From NCBI GenBank assembly GCA_046542355.1, contig JBKHBN010000019.1, forward strand, positions 1 to 35,451: a DNA stretch of 35,451 bases, in the 5' to 3' direction. The DNA comes from UBA1672 sp046542355 (GTDB lineage: Bacteria > Pseudomonadota > Alphaproteobacteria > Micavibrionales > Micavibrionaceae). Under the pieces are notes generated by a model. That model was not told the DNA's origin. It did not search any database and saw only the letters and a program-made list of their open reading frames with translations. Shown here piece after piece: positions 25,131-33,709 of the stretch. Every line of letters begins with the position of its first letter. The stretch's first letter is position 1. A program made the position numbers and the translations under genes.

Positions 25131-26036
25131 ATGGTAGATCGGGTCTCAACATATGCACAAAGCGGATCTCTTTTGAAAGATTTGATGCAATTGCAATCTC
25201 AGTATGCAAAAGGCGTGCTTCAGCAATCCTCGGGTTTTATTTCCGACACCTACGATGAAATTGGAAGTGACACACAAAGGCTCTTAAACTTTGAGTCGGA
25301 ATATAGCGAGATATCGGCGCAAAGCGAAAACGCGCAAATTGCCATGGATCGCGTTGAAATCATGTATGACAACGTTAGCTTGATGCTTGACCTCATATCG
25401 CTTTCGCTTGGCGACATTGCGGCTGCTTTGGGGGGAACAACAGTTGATGGAAGCTATATTTCAGCAGAACTGCAACAGGGGATTGAAGAGCTGGCGTCAC
25501 GTTTGAATGCGCAAAGTGACAGCACCTATTTATTCGCAGGAGGAGCCTCCATCCCGCCGGTCAATCTCAATGATCCGGATTACGCACTTGTTGTTGATCC
25601 GCTCATTGCCGACACAGAATATTATCAGGGTGGAGATTATACATTTCAGGTGCAGGCATCATCAGGATTAACCGTTGATTACGGCGTTAGAGCTGATAAT
25701 AGCGGCTTTGAAAAAGCACTGCGCGCCTATAATCTGGCTTTGAATAATCCGGAAGACGAGGCAACGCTGCGCGAGGCTTACGCCCTTATGAGCGAAGGGT
25801 TTGAAGAAATCAACACCATGCAGACAATTTTGTCATCGCAGGCCACAACGCTGGACAATCAGATTGACAACAACACAGAGGAACTGGCCTTGCTTGATGG
25901 CTTGATATCCAACATCAAGCAGGCTGACTTGGCCGAAGTGACCATGAAACTCGCCGAGCTTGAAACGCAGCTCGAAGCGTCCTACGCCGTAGCTACGAAA
26001 TTATTACAACTCAATTTGTATGATTATATTAGGTAG
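25131..26036 (+). CDS. flgL: Flagellar hook-associated protein 3 FlgL
   Basis: A 301-residue flagellin-like protein. It has QLQSQYAKGVLQQSSGFIS, the flagellin-style N-terminus, DSTYLFAGGASIPPVNLND (the FAGG-type turn common in FlgL), and a C-terminal helix with KLAELETQLEASYAVATKLL. FlgL forms the second junction ring between hook and filament. It ends the hook-associated operon. Confidence 0.9.
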   Translation: MVDRVSTYAQSGSLLKDLMQLQSQYAKGVLQQSSGFISDTYDEIGSDTQRLLNFESEYSEISAQSENAQIAMDRVEIMYDNVSLMLDLISLSLGDIAAALGGTTVDGSYISAELQQGIEELASRLNAQSDSTYLFAGGASIPPVNLNDPDYALVVDPLIADTEYYQGGDYTFQVQASSGLTVDYGVRADNSGFEKALRAYNLALNNPEDEATLREAYALMSEGFEEINTMQTILSSQATTLDNQIDNNTEELALLDGLISNIKQADLAEVTMKLAELETQLEASYAVATKLLQLNLYDYIR

Positions 26037-26170
26037 CGTTGGCATAATAGTCGGCATAATATATGTCAGCACAATCTGGGTAATAGGGACGTTTTTTGTG
26101 TTATCCACACAGCATACAAAGGCAATGAGATAAAAACCTCTTTATCTTCCCCCCCCACTGTGCTAAAGCG

Positions 26171-26199
26171 TTGCGTCAGGTCGAAGGGGCTAGTATTAT
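26171..26199 (+). promoter_or_regulatory. Candidate housekeeping promoter for acpP
   Basis: TTGCGT (26171-26176) and TATTAT (26194-26199) are separated by exactly 17 bp, a good sigma-70 arrangement. They lie 61 bp upstream of the acpP start at 26260. The spacer contains a 14-bp word that recurs inside acpP. The rest of the 223-base gap after flgL holds a short GATAAA/TTTATC inverted repeat and a C-run but no gene. Confidence 0.6.
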
Positions 26200-26259
26200 T
26201 CCGGCTCGTTCTATATAAGAAGAATATAAGTTTTTTAAATGACAAGGTAAGGAATGAAC

Positions 26260-26499
26260 ATGAGTGATATTGCCGATCGTGTGAAAAAAATTGTGGTAGA
26301 GCACCTGGGCGTAGAAGAAGATAAGATAGTCGAAGGGGCTAGCTTTATCGATGATCTGGGCGCGGACTCTCTGGATACAGTTGAACTGGTTATGGCCTTT
26401 GAAGAGGAATTTGGCATTGAAATTCCAGACGAAGCGGCCAAAGATATTCAAACGGTCGGTGACGCTGTAAAATTCATCAAAGAAAACGCCGACGAATAA
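26260..26499 (+). CDS. acpP: Acyl carrier protein
   Basis: A 79-residue acidic protein with the classical DLGADSLDTVELVM motif; the Ser of DSL receives the 4'-phosphopantetheine arm. The start at 26260 is chosen because GGTAAGGA is 6 nt away from it, whereas the ATG two codons upstream touches the ribosome site. It carries growing acyl chains to FabF, encoded downstream. Confidence 0.97.
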   Translation: MSDIADRVKKIVVEHLGVEEDKIVEGASFIDDLGADSLDTVELVMAFEEEFGIEIPDEAAKDIQTVGDAVKFIKENADE

Positions 26500-26563
26500 A
26501 TATATCCAAAGCGGAGAAATTCGCGCGTTATGATGATTTATAAATAATACACTATAGATATTT

Positions 26564-26581
26564 CAGCCCGCTTGCGGGCTG
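26564..26581. terminator. Hairpin between acpP and fabF
   Basis: CAGCCCGC, loop TT, GCGGGCTG is a perfect 8-bp stem. It lacks a following T-run, so full termination is doubtful. It may dampen read-through from the abundant acpP message into fabF or stabilise the acpP mRNA end. Confidence 0.55.
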
Positions 26582-26650
26582 TGATGCTTTATAAGAGATA
26601 AAATAAAGATAAAACCGTATGCTAACCTGATAGTATTTAGAGGCTAAGAT

Positions 26651-27931
26651 ATGAGCAATTTAAGACGTGTAGTCATAACCGGAATGGGAATGGTTTCTCC
26701 GCTGGGCGTTGGAGTAGAGCATAACTGGAACGCAATAACAGCCGGAAAAACCGGTATCAAGAAAATAGAGCATTTTGACGTCTCTGATATTGCATCGCAA
26801 ATTGCCGGTATTATCCCGACAACAAAAGAGGAATCCCGCTCAGGCAGCGCATTTAACGCCAATTTATACATGTCACCGAAAGATCAGCGCAAGGTTGATA
26901 TTTTCATTGTGTATGGCATGGTTGCCGCGCAAGAAGCGGTAAACGATTCGGGCTGGATGCCCACAGATAACGAATCACTGGAGCGCACAGGCGTTTTGAT
27001 AGGCTCTGGCATTGGCGGGCTGGATGAAATTTACAAAACCTCTCTTTTGATGCAGGAAAAAGGCCCGCGCCGCGTATCGCCTTTCTTTGTTCCCGCCTGC
27101 CTGATTAATCTTGTATCAGGGCATGTCTCGATTAAATATGGCTTTAAAGGCCCGAACCACTCGGTTGTCACAGCATGCGCAACCGGCACGCATGCTATTG
27201 GTGATGCGGCGCGTTTGATTGCGCTTGATGACGCTGATGTGATGATTGCAGGAGGCGCGGAAGGTGCGGTCTGTCGTCTGGGTGTTGCAGGATTCTCTGC
27301 TGCGCGCGCTTTATCAACACAATATAACGACACCCCTGAAATAGCCTCCCGTCCTTGGGATGAGGGGCGTGACGGCTTTGTCATAGGCGAGGGCGCCGGG
27401 ATTGTCGTGCTGGAGGAATATGAGCACGCCAAAGCGCGCGGCGCAAAAATATATGGTGAAGTCGTTGGATACGGCCTGTCCGGTGATGCCTATCACATCA
27501 CATCACCGGCAGAAAACGGAGATGGCGGCTACCGCGCTATGAAGGCCGCTTTAAAGCGCGCCGGACTTAACCCTGAAGATATTGATTACATTAATGCACA
27601 CGGCACATCCACACCCGCTGGAGACGGCATGGAGTTTGCTGCGGTCAGGCGCATGTTTGAAAATACGTTGGATACAGTTTCCATGTCATCGACAAAGTCT
27701 GCAATTGGTCATTTGCTTGGCGCCGCAGGTGCGGTTGAAGCCATATATACAGCCAAGACCATACAAACAGGCATCTTGCCGCCAACGCTTAATCTGGATA
27801 ATCCTTCACCGGATTGTCAGGGCATGGATCTTGTCCCTAAAACGGCGAAAGAAAAGAAAGTCACAACAGCGATTTCCAATTCTTTTGGCTTTGGCGGCAC
27901 AAATGCATCGCTTATTTTGCGCAGCATATAA
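26651..27931 (+). CDS. fabF: 3-oxoacyl-[acyl-carrier-protein] synthase II
   Basis: A 426-residue ketosynthase with a complete Cys-His-His triad: the Cys in VTACATGTHAIGDAA, the first His in NAHGTSTPAGD, and the second in STKSAIGHLLGAAGAVEA. The C-terminal NSFGFGGTNASLI is normal. It elongates acyl-ACP with malonyl-ACP. The acpP-fabF-mltG order is the common one. Confidence 0.97.
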   Translation: MSNLRRVVITGMGMVSPLGVGVEHNWNAITAGKTGIKKIEHFDVSDIASQIAGIIPTTKEESRSGSAFNANLYMSPKDQRKVDIFIVYGMVAAQEAVNDSGWMPTDNESLERTGVLIGSGIGGLDEIYKTSLLMQEKGPRRVSPFFVPACLINLVSGHVSIKYGFKGPNHSVVTACATGTHAIGDAARLIALDDADVMIAGGAEGAVCRLGVAGFSAARALSTQYNDTPEIASRPWDEGRDGFVIGEGAGIVVLEEYEHAKARGAKIYGEVVGYGLSGDAYHITSPAENGDGGYRAMKAALKRAGLNPEDIDYINAHGTSTPAGDGMEFAAVRRMFENTLDTVSMSSTKSAIGHLLGAAGAVEAIYTAKTIQTGILPPTLNLDNPSPDCQGMDLVPKTAKEKKVTTAISNSFGFGGTNASLILRSI

Positions 27932-27970
27932 AACAAGGGTGTAAAAAGTATATAAAACAAGGATAATCGT

Positions 27971-28996
27971 ATGAGATTTTTGTTCAGGGCAGTGCTTGGC
28001 GCAGTGGTTTTTTTTGCAACAATCCTCATACTTGCACTGGCCGGAGCGAGCTACTGGGCGTATGGACAATATAAAGCCCCCGGCCCCTTGAAAGAAACAA
28101 CAACTATCAACATTCCACGCGGCAGCTCAGTCTACGGTATTTCACAAACTCTTTTGCATCATGGCATCGTTGATCCTGCGGCCTTTACGCCGGTTAATAT
28201 TTTTGTGCATGCTTCAGGAATTACCGGACAAGCCCAAACACTAAAAGCAGGAGAATATGAATTTACGCCGCATATCTCAATCAAGGAAATCCTTGATAAG
28301 CTGGAATCAGGTCAAGTTGTTATGCGCCAGATTACAATCCGTGAGGGGCTGACCAATCATGAAATTGTGCAGCTTTTAAATCAGGAAAAAGACATAGAGA
28401 AGCAAAACACGCCGCAATACCCTGAAGGTACTCTACTGCCGGAAACCTATAGCTATGCCAGCGGCGATAGTAACGCAGACATTCTTTTGCGCATGAATTT
28501 GGCTATGGAGCAGGTTTTGCAGGAAGCATGGGAAAACAGGGCGGAAGGCTTGCCTTTGGAGACAAAAGAAGAGGCTCTTGTTTTAGCTTCGATCATAGAA
28601 AAAGAAACAGCTATTGCCTCCGAGCGCCGCCGCGTTGCCGGGGTTTTTGTCAACCGCTTGCGCGTAGGTATAGCCTTGCAAACCGATCCGACGGTCATTT
28701 ACGCTCTCACCGAGGGCAAGCCACAAAATGAAGGTAAAGGTCCTCTGGGCAGGCGTTTACTGAGAAAAGATCTCGAGATTGATTCGCCGTATAACACCTA
28801 TAAATATCCCGGATTGCCGCCAACGTCTATCGCCAATCCCGGTAAAGCATCAATTGAGGCCGCGCTCAATCCCGAAGAGCATGAGTATTTCTATTTTGTG
28901 GCTGATGGTACAGGCGGTCATGCCTTCGCCCGCACCCTCGAAGAGCATAATAATAACGTCGCCAAATGGCGAAAAATAAGACGTCGCTCAAAATAA
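27971..28996 (+). CDS. mltG: Endolytic murein transglycosylase MltG
   Basis: A 341-residue YceG-family protein. One N-terminal membrane anchor (about residues 5-29) is followed by a LysM-like region (RGSSVYGISQTLLHHGIV) and the catalytic domain, with the Glu of LASIIEKET and the SPYNTYKYPGLPPTSIANPG motif. It cuts nascent glycan strands in the periplasm and sets their length. It follows fabF by 39 nt, probably in the same transcript. Confidence 0.95.
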   Translation: MRFLFRAVLGAVVFFATILILALAGASYWAYGQYKAPGPLKETTTINIPRGSSVYGISQTLLHHGIVDPAAFTPVNIFVHASGITGQAQTLKAGEYEFTPHISIKEILDKLESGQVVMRQITIREGLTNHEIVQLLNQEKDIEKQNTPQYPEGTLLPETYSYASGDSNADILLRMNLAMEQVLQEAWENRAEGLPLETKEEALVLASIIEKETAIASERRRVAGVFVNRLRVGIALQTDPTVIYALTEGKPQNEGKGPLGRRLLRKDLEIDSPYNTYKYPGLPPTSIANPGKASIEAALNPEEHEYFYFVADGTGGHAFARTLEEHNNNVAKWRKIRRRSK

Positions 28997-29013
28997 AGAC
29001 AGCACGTTACATT

Positions 29014-29655
29014 CTAGTCATTTTCTTGATCTTCATCGGGGGAAGAACGATTCTCTTGTATTTGATTATAATAACCGGAAGATTGCGGCTTTGAGCGCCC
29101 CCCACCCAGACCTAGACCGGGCGCATTAAACTCGGGCAGTGGGATATTTTGCATCTCAAAGCCAACGCGTTTGGCAAGCTGCGGCGCAAACTCAAGAGAG
29201 GCTGGCGCAACCTCGCCCAAAATACAGCCAATCGTATCTTCATCACCCATATCACCACGATGCGCAGGCTGCCCTAAAACACAATTTCTTATGAAATAAT
29301 GAAATGTAACAAGCGGCTTATCAGGCAGTGTGGCATATTTCAAAAGCTGCATACGGTAGGGGTCATTCAAAAAATGAAGAGGCGTTTGATAAGCTTGCCC
29401 GACTTTACCGTCTTTAACAGAGCCAATATGGATAAAGGGCTTGGCATCGAGATATTCATAAAAACTCTCCTCGATGGGGATATTCAGCTCCATATGATCC
29501 ATATCGACAAATTCAAGCGATAGTTCACCGCTTTCGAGATCCAGTATAGCGCTCAGCACCTTCTTAACCAGATTCTCACTACATAATAATCCAGCTTCAC
29601 CTTTTTGTGAGACAAGTAAATCAATATTCATATGCAACGTTATACCGTTTCTCAT
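29014..29655 (-). CDS. Uncharacterised conserved-looking protein
   Basis: A 213-residue soluble protein I do not recognise, convergent with mltG (17 nt between stops). There is no signal peptide or membrane segment. It has a DMDHMELNIPIEESFYEYLD region, a central YFIRNCVLGQPAHRGDMGDE stretch, then GLGLGGGRSK and a charged, probably disordered tail (residues 185-213). The codon use matches its neighbours. ATG at 29631 is an alternative start; neither has a strong ribosome site. Confidence 0.5.
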   Translation of the reverse strand: MRNGITLHMNIDLLVSQKGEAGLLCSENLVKKVLSAILDLESGELSLEFVDMDHMELNIPIEESFYEYLDAKPFIHIGSVKDGKVGQAYQTPLHFLNDPYRMQLLKYATLPDKPLVTFHYFIRNCVLGQPAHRGDMGDEDTIGCILGEVAPASLEFAPQLAKRVGFEMQNIPLPEFNAPGLGLGGGRSKPQSSGYYNQIQENRSSPDEDQEND

Positions 29656-29772
29656 GCTCGCGGCAATATCTTTTCTTTTCCAAATGCAAAGCCTTGCTCA
29701 AGAGACAGACCCTAGATAAGATCATTGCCGGATATCATAAATAACAATACATACAAAAAGATCAAAAAATTT

Positions 29773-31734
29773 ATGTGCGGCATTACCGGTTTATATACAT
29801 TTGATCCGCGCCCCGAGCGCACAAGAATAGCGCAGGAAAACAAGGCGATGTGCGATGCTTTGTCCTCACGCGGGCCTGACAGTGACGGCCAATGGATAGA
29901 CCCGCAAAGCCCGCTTGCGCTGGGGCATAGACGTTTATCCATCCTTGATCTCTCGCCCGCTGGAGCGCAGCCCATGTCATCAGAGTGCGGGCGTTATGTG
30001 ATTGTGTTTAACGGAGAGATCTATAACTTCAAACAGATCCGCGATACGCTTGCCGCCCAAGGCCACGACCAGCCCTATAAAGGCCATAGCGATACTGAAA
30101 TATTGTTACGTGCTTTTGTGCATTGGAGCGTGCACAAAACTCTGGAAAGCATTAACGGCATGTTCGCTTTTGCCCTTTGGGACAAAAAAGCAAAGGCGCT
30201 TTATCTTGCGCGAGATCGCATGGGGAAGAAGCCGCTTTATATCGGCTGGTCAGGCAGCACGCTGGTTTTCGCATCGGAGTTAAAGGCTTTATGCGCACAC
30301 AGCACATTTAAAAGGGATGTCAACCGCGCAGCGCTTACCACCTTTATGCGCTTTGGCTATGTTCCTGCGCCGCTAACAATCTATAACGATGTCTGGCAGC
30401 TTCCCGCAGGGCAGATGATGGCTCTTGATATACGAATGCTGCGAGCGGGGCAGGATTTTATGCCCATGAGCGAGCCTTACTGGAGCCATAAGAAAGCGCT
30501 ATTAGCAGCGCAGGAAAATCCAGTAAAGATCGATTCTGACAATCAGGATTCCATTATCGAGGAATTCGAGAATCTTCTGGGCACATGTGTCAAAGAGCGC
30601 ATGATCGCCGATGTTCCTTTGGGCGCTTTTCTCTCAGGTGGGATAGACAGCTCCACAATAGTCGCCCTCATGCAAAAACACGCCGCATCACCGGTTAAGA
30701 CTTATACAATCGGTTTCGAGAATAAAGAATATAACGAAGCGGCGCACGCAAAAGAAATTGCACAACATCTAAAAACAGAGCACCATGAATGCGTGCTCAA
30801 AGCAAAAGATGCGCTGGATATCGTCCCCGCACTGGCCGAAATATATGACGAGCCATTTGCCGACGCTTCGGCTATCCCGACCTTTCTGGTATCGCGCTTT
30901 GCTCGTGAGAGCGTAACGGTGGCTTTATCAGGAGATGGCGGTGATGAAATGCTGGGCGGATATAACCGCCACATCAACGGAGCAAAGATCTGGAATGCAT
31001 CCCAGAATATCCCGCCGCGCTTGCGCCCGATCCTTGCAAAAATAATAGGCACAATACCGCCCGATATATGGTCAAAAGCCCGCCCGTCCGCGCCGCAATT
31101 TGGCGGGCATATGCATAAATTCGCTGAGGCTCTAAATGCAAAAACGCAAAGCGATTTGTATCTTTCTCTCGTGAGCAAACACAAAGCACCAAAAGCCTGC
31201 GTCATAGACGGCTTTGAGCCGCGTATCCCACTGGTTGATCCGGACTCCCAAATAAAGGAAATAGAGCTGAAATTCGCAGAACATATGATGTATTGGGATG
31301 CGCTATCATATCTTAACGGGGACATCCTCACCAAGGTTGATCGTGCATCGATGGCTGTTGGACTGGAAGCGCGCGCTCCCTTGCTGGATCGCCGGATTTA
31401 TGATTATGTCTGGCGCCTGCCGCTAAACCACAAAATAAAGGAAGGTAAGGGCAAATGGTTGCTGCGAGAAGTGTTATCTCGCCATATCCCCAAAGAATTG
31501 TTCGAACGCCCCAAACAAGGTTTTTCCGTTCCCATCGCCCACTGGCTGCGTACCGATCTCAAGGATTGGGCACAAAATTTACTGGATCAAAAAGCCCTTA
31601 AAGAAATGGGCCTGCTTGATTATCGTTATATTGACAAGATCTGGCAGGCACATCAAAAAGGGCAGGGCAATCATGCAGAGCGCCTCTGGTGTGTTTTGAT
31701 GTTTCTCGCCTGGCACAAAAAATGGATTGGATAG
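29773..31734 (+). CDS. asnB: Asparagine synthetase (glutamine-hydrolysing)
   Basis: A 653-residue enzyme. The start is set at 29773 because class II glutaminases need Cys directly after Met (MCGITG); the longer frame from 29725 would bury it. The N-terminal glutaminase has RRLSILDLSPAGAQPM and YNFKQIRDTL-type marks. The C-terminal synthetase has the PP-loop LSGGIDSSTIVAL and the AMP/Asp-binding ALSGDGGDEMLGGYNRH, then LTKVDRASMAVGLEARAPLL. Next to a GT4 glycosyltransferase, it belongs to the type found in surface polysaccharide clusters, amidating sugars or oligosaccharides, rather than necessarily making free asparagine. Confidence 0.9.
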   Translation: MCGITGLYTFDPRPERTRIAQENKAMCDALSSRGPDSDGQWIDPQSPLALGHRRLSILDLSPAGAQPMSSECGRYVIVFNGEIYNFKQIRDTLAAQGHDQPYKGHSDTEILLRAFVHWSVHKTLESINGMFAFALWDKKAKALYLARDRMGKKPLYIGWSGSTLVFASELKALCAHSTFKRDVNRAALTTFMRFGYVPAPLTIYNDVWQLPAGQMMALDIRMLRAGQDFMPMSEPYWSHKKALLAAQENPVKIDSDNQDSIIEEFENLLGTCVKERMIADVPLGAFLSGGIDSSTIVALMQKHAASPVKTYTIGFENKEYNEAAHAKEIAQHLKTEHHECVLKAKDALDIVPALAEIYDEPFADASAIPTFLVSRFARESVTVALSGDGGDEMLGGYNRHINGAKIWNASQNIPPRLRPILAKIIGTIPPDIWSKARPSAPQFGGHMHKFAEALNAKTQSDLYLSLVSKHKAPKACVIDGFEPRIPLVDPDSQIKEIELKFAEHMMYWDALSYLNGDILTKVDRASMAVGLEARAPLLDRRIYDYVWRLPLNHKIKEGKGKWLLREVLSRHIPKELFERPKQGFSVPIAHWLRTDLKDWAQNLLDQKALKEMGLLDYRYIDKIWQAHQKGQGNHAERLWCVLMFLAWHKKWIG

Positions 31735-31742
31735 AAAAACCT

Positions 31743-32909
31743 ATGATTCTATCAGGCAAAAAACTTTTATATATCTTTGATGCAAGCGATTGGGATAGCC
31801 GCATAACCATAGCCAGAGCAGCAAAAAAAGAGGGCGCGCAAGTTACCATCGGCTTGATTGTTGCAGATAATGACGCAGCAATAAGCGCAAAAGTAAAATC
31901 AGATCCAGAAGAATTTAATATTGTCCCTCTTTATAAAAAAACAGGAGGCAGCAAAAGCATTAGCGCATCAATATTCTTACTGCGCGATATCAGAAGACTG
32001 ATCTGCAATCAAAAACCTGATGTAATCCACGCCGTAACTTTAAAATACAGCTTGATCACAGCGTTGGCAGCAATCGCAGTCGGAAAATCAAATAAAATAT
32101 ATACAATAGCAGGGCTGGGATATCTCTATCGCAGTGAAGAAATAAAATCGCTAATACTTAGAACAGCGTTATGGCCATTATTTCTATTATCGTTTCGCAA
32201 TCCTAGTGCTGAGATGATTTTTCAAAATGCGGATGATCGCGCATTATTTATTGATAAAAAACTGACAACAGTTGAAAAAAGTCACCTGATCAAAGGATCG
32301 GGCGTATATATTGATCGCTTTGATGCTGCACAAAAATCATTTGATACGCAAGAAACGCCGCTGGTTCTTATGCCGACACGACTCGTGCATGAAAAAGGCA
32401 TAGCCGTCTTTATCGAGGCCGCAAAAATCCTGGAAGAACGCGATATAAAAGCACGTTTTGAGATTGCCGGAGGGCTAACATATGATAACCCCAGAGCTAT
32501 AAAGCAAGAAGAAATGGAAAAAATGCTGCAAGGCAGCGCAGTAAAATGGCTGGGGCGAATCGATAATATCCCTGAAAAGCTAAGGCAAGCAAGACTGGTC
32601 GTCTATCCTTCATATTACGGTGAAGGCATTCCCCGCGTTTTACTTGAATCATGCGCCGCTGGCTGTCCGGTTATCACGACAGACCATCCAGGCTGCCGCG
32701 AGGTGGTAGAGCGCGGAGTTAACGGCCTTCTGGTTCCTGTGAAAGACCCCCAAAGTACAGCGCAAGCCATAGAAAAACTTCTCACTGACCTTGAAACCTG
32801 CAGGAGTATGGGGAAAAAATCACGTGAAAAAGCGTGTAAAGAGTTTGATATTCATGACATAGCAAACCAAACGATAGAAGTTTACAAGCACATAACAAGC
32901 AAGTCTTGA
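31743..32909 (+). CDS. Family 4 glycosyltransferase
   Basis: A 388-residue GT-B enzyme. The N-terminal acceptor domain is followed by the nucleotide-sugar domain with PTRLVHEKGIAVFIEAAKIL, WLGRIDNIPE, YYGEGIPRVLLESCAAGCPV and ITTDHPGCREVV, including the E-x7-E region typical of GT4. It starts 8 nt after asnB (an overlapping ATG at 31722 is an alternative). With asnB it probably modifies an O-antigen or capsule sugar. The sugar cannot be predicted. Confidence 0.85.
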   Translation: MILSGKKLLYIFDASDWDSRITIARAAKKEGAQVTIGLIVADNDAAISAKVKSDPEEFNIVPLYKKTGGSKSISASIFLLRDIRRLICNQKPDVIHAVTLKYSLITALAAIAVGKSNKIYTIAGLGYLYRSEEIKSLILRTALWPLFLLSFRNPSAEMIFQNADDRALFIDKKLTTVEKSHLIKGSGVYIDRFDAAQKSFDTQETPLVLMPTRLVHEKGIAVFIEAAKILEERDIKARFEIAGGLTYDNPRAIKQEEMEKMLQGSAVKWLGRIDNIPEKLRQARLVVYPSYYGEGIPRVLLESCAAGCPVITTDHPGCREVVERGVNGLLVPVKDPQSTAQAIEKLLTDLETCRSMGKKSREKACKEFDIHDIANQTIEVYKHITSKS

Positions 32910-33009
32910 AAAAACACAAGAATATGTGCCACACTACCTTTAGTTCTTTTACATTATACCCGTGCTTCACGATATAGGCGCTTCATATTCAACACGAGGA
33001 GACATGCTT

Positions 33010-33591
33010 ATGGCAGGTTACGAAAGTCAGTATTTGACCGGAAAGTTGTTGGTTGCAATGCCATCTCTTGGAGATCCGCGCTTCCAGCGCGCTGTAATAT
33101 TTATCTGCGCGCATGACGCTGGCGGCGCAATGGGGCTTGTTATCAATCATGTGATGCCGGGCGTTGATTTTAAAGAGCTGGTTAAACAGCTCAAGATTCA
33201 ATCAGATATAAAGGTAAATTTCAAAGATTTGAGCTTGCCGGTTATGTATGGCGGCCCGGTGGAATCAGCGCGCGGGTTTTTACTACACTCCAGCGATTTT
33301 TCTAATGCCGATACAATGCATATTGGCCACTCTATAGGTGTGACTGGCACATTGGAGGCGCTAAGAGATGTCGCCACTGGCCAAAAACCCGAGAATTTGA
33401 TGTTCATCCTGGGCTATGCCGCTTGGGAATCGGGTCAGCTGGAAGCAGAAATAGTGCAAAATGCATGGCTGGTCATTGATCGCGATGAGGCGCTTATTTT
33501 TGATCCAGACCACAGCGCAAAATGGACGCAAGCCATAAACAAACTGGGCATTGATCCGGGCATGCTTTCTGCGCACGCCGGACGAGCTTGA
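33010..33591 (+). CDS. yqgE: YqgE/AlgH family protein (UPF0301)
   Basis: A 193-residue protein. The family begins with YLTGKLLVAMPSLGDPRFQR and AVIFICAHDAGGAMGLVINH, then has YGGPVES and FILGYAAWESGQLEAEI; all are present. The start at 33010 lies 8 nt after AGGAG; the ATG at 33004 is too close. AlgH was named from alginate regulation, but its biochemical activity remains unsettled. Confidence 0.93.
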   Translation: MAGYESQYLTGKLLVAMPSLGDPRFQRAVIFICAHDAGGAMGLVINHVMPGVDFKELVKQLKIQSDIKVNFKDLSLPVMYGGPVESARGFLLHSSDFSNADTMHIGHSIGVTGTLEALRDVATGQKPENLMFILGYAAWESGQLEAEIVQNAWLVIDRDEALIFDPDHSAKWTQAINKLGIDPGMLSAHAGRA

Positions 33592-33709
33592 AGAAATTTA
33601 GTACTTTAATGAATTGATCCACTAGCAATAGACGCAGTATGGACATAAGACGTAGCGACGTTATCTATCCTAACCCGTTCGATAAATAAAAGTCAGACGA
33701 TATAGAGAC

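Noticed and set aside
29725..29772. Longer N-terminus for the asparagine synthetase
   Set aside because: The catalytic Cys must follow the initiator Met, so the start is at 29773.
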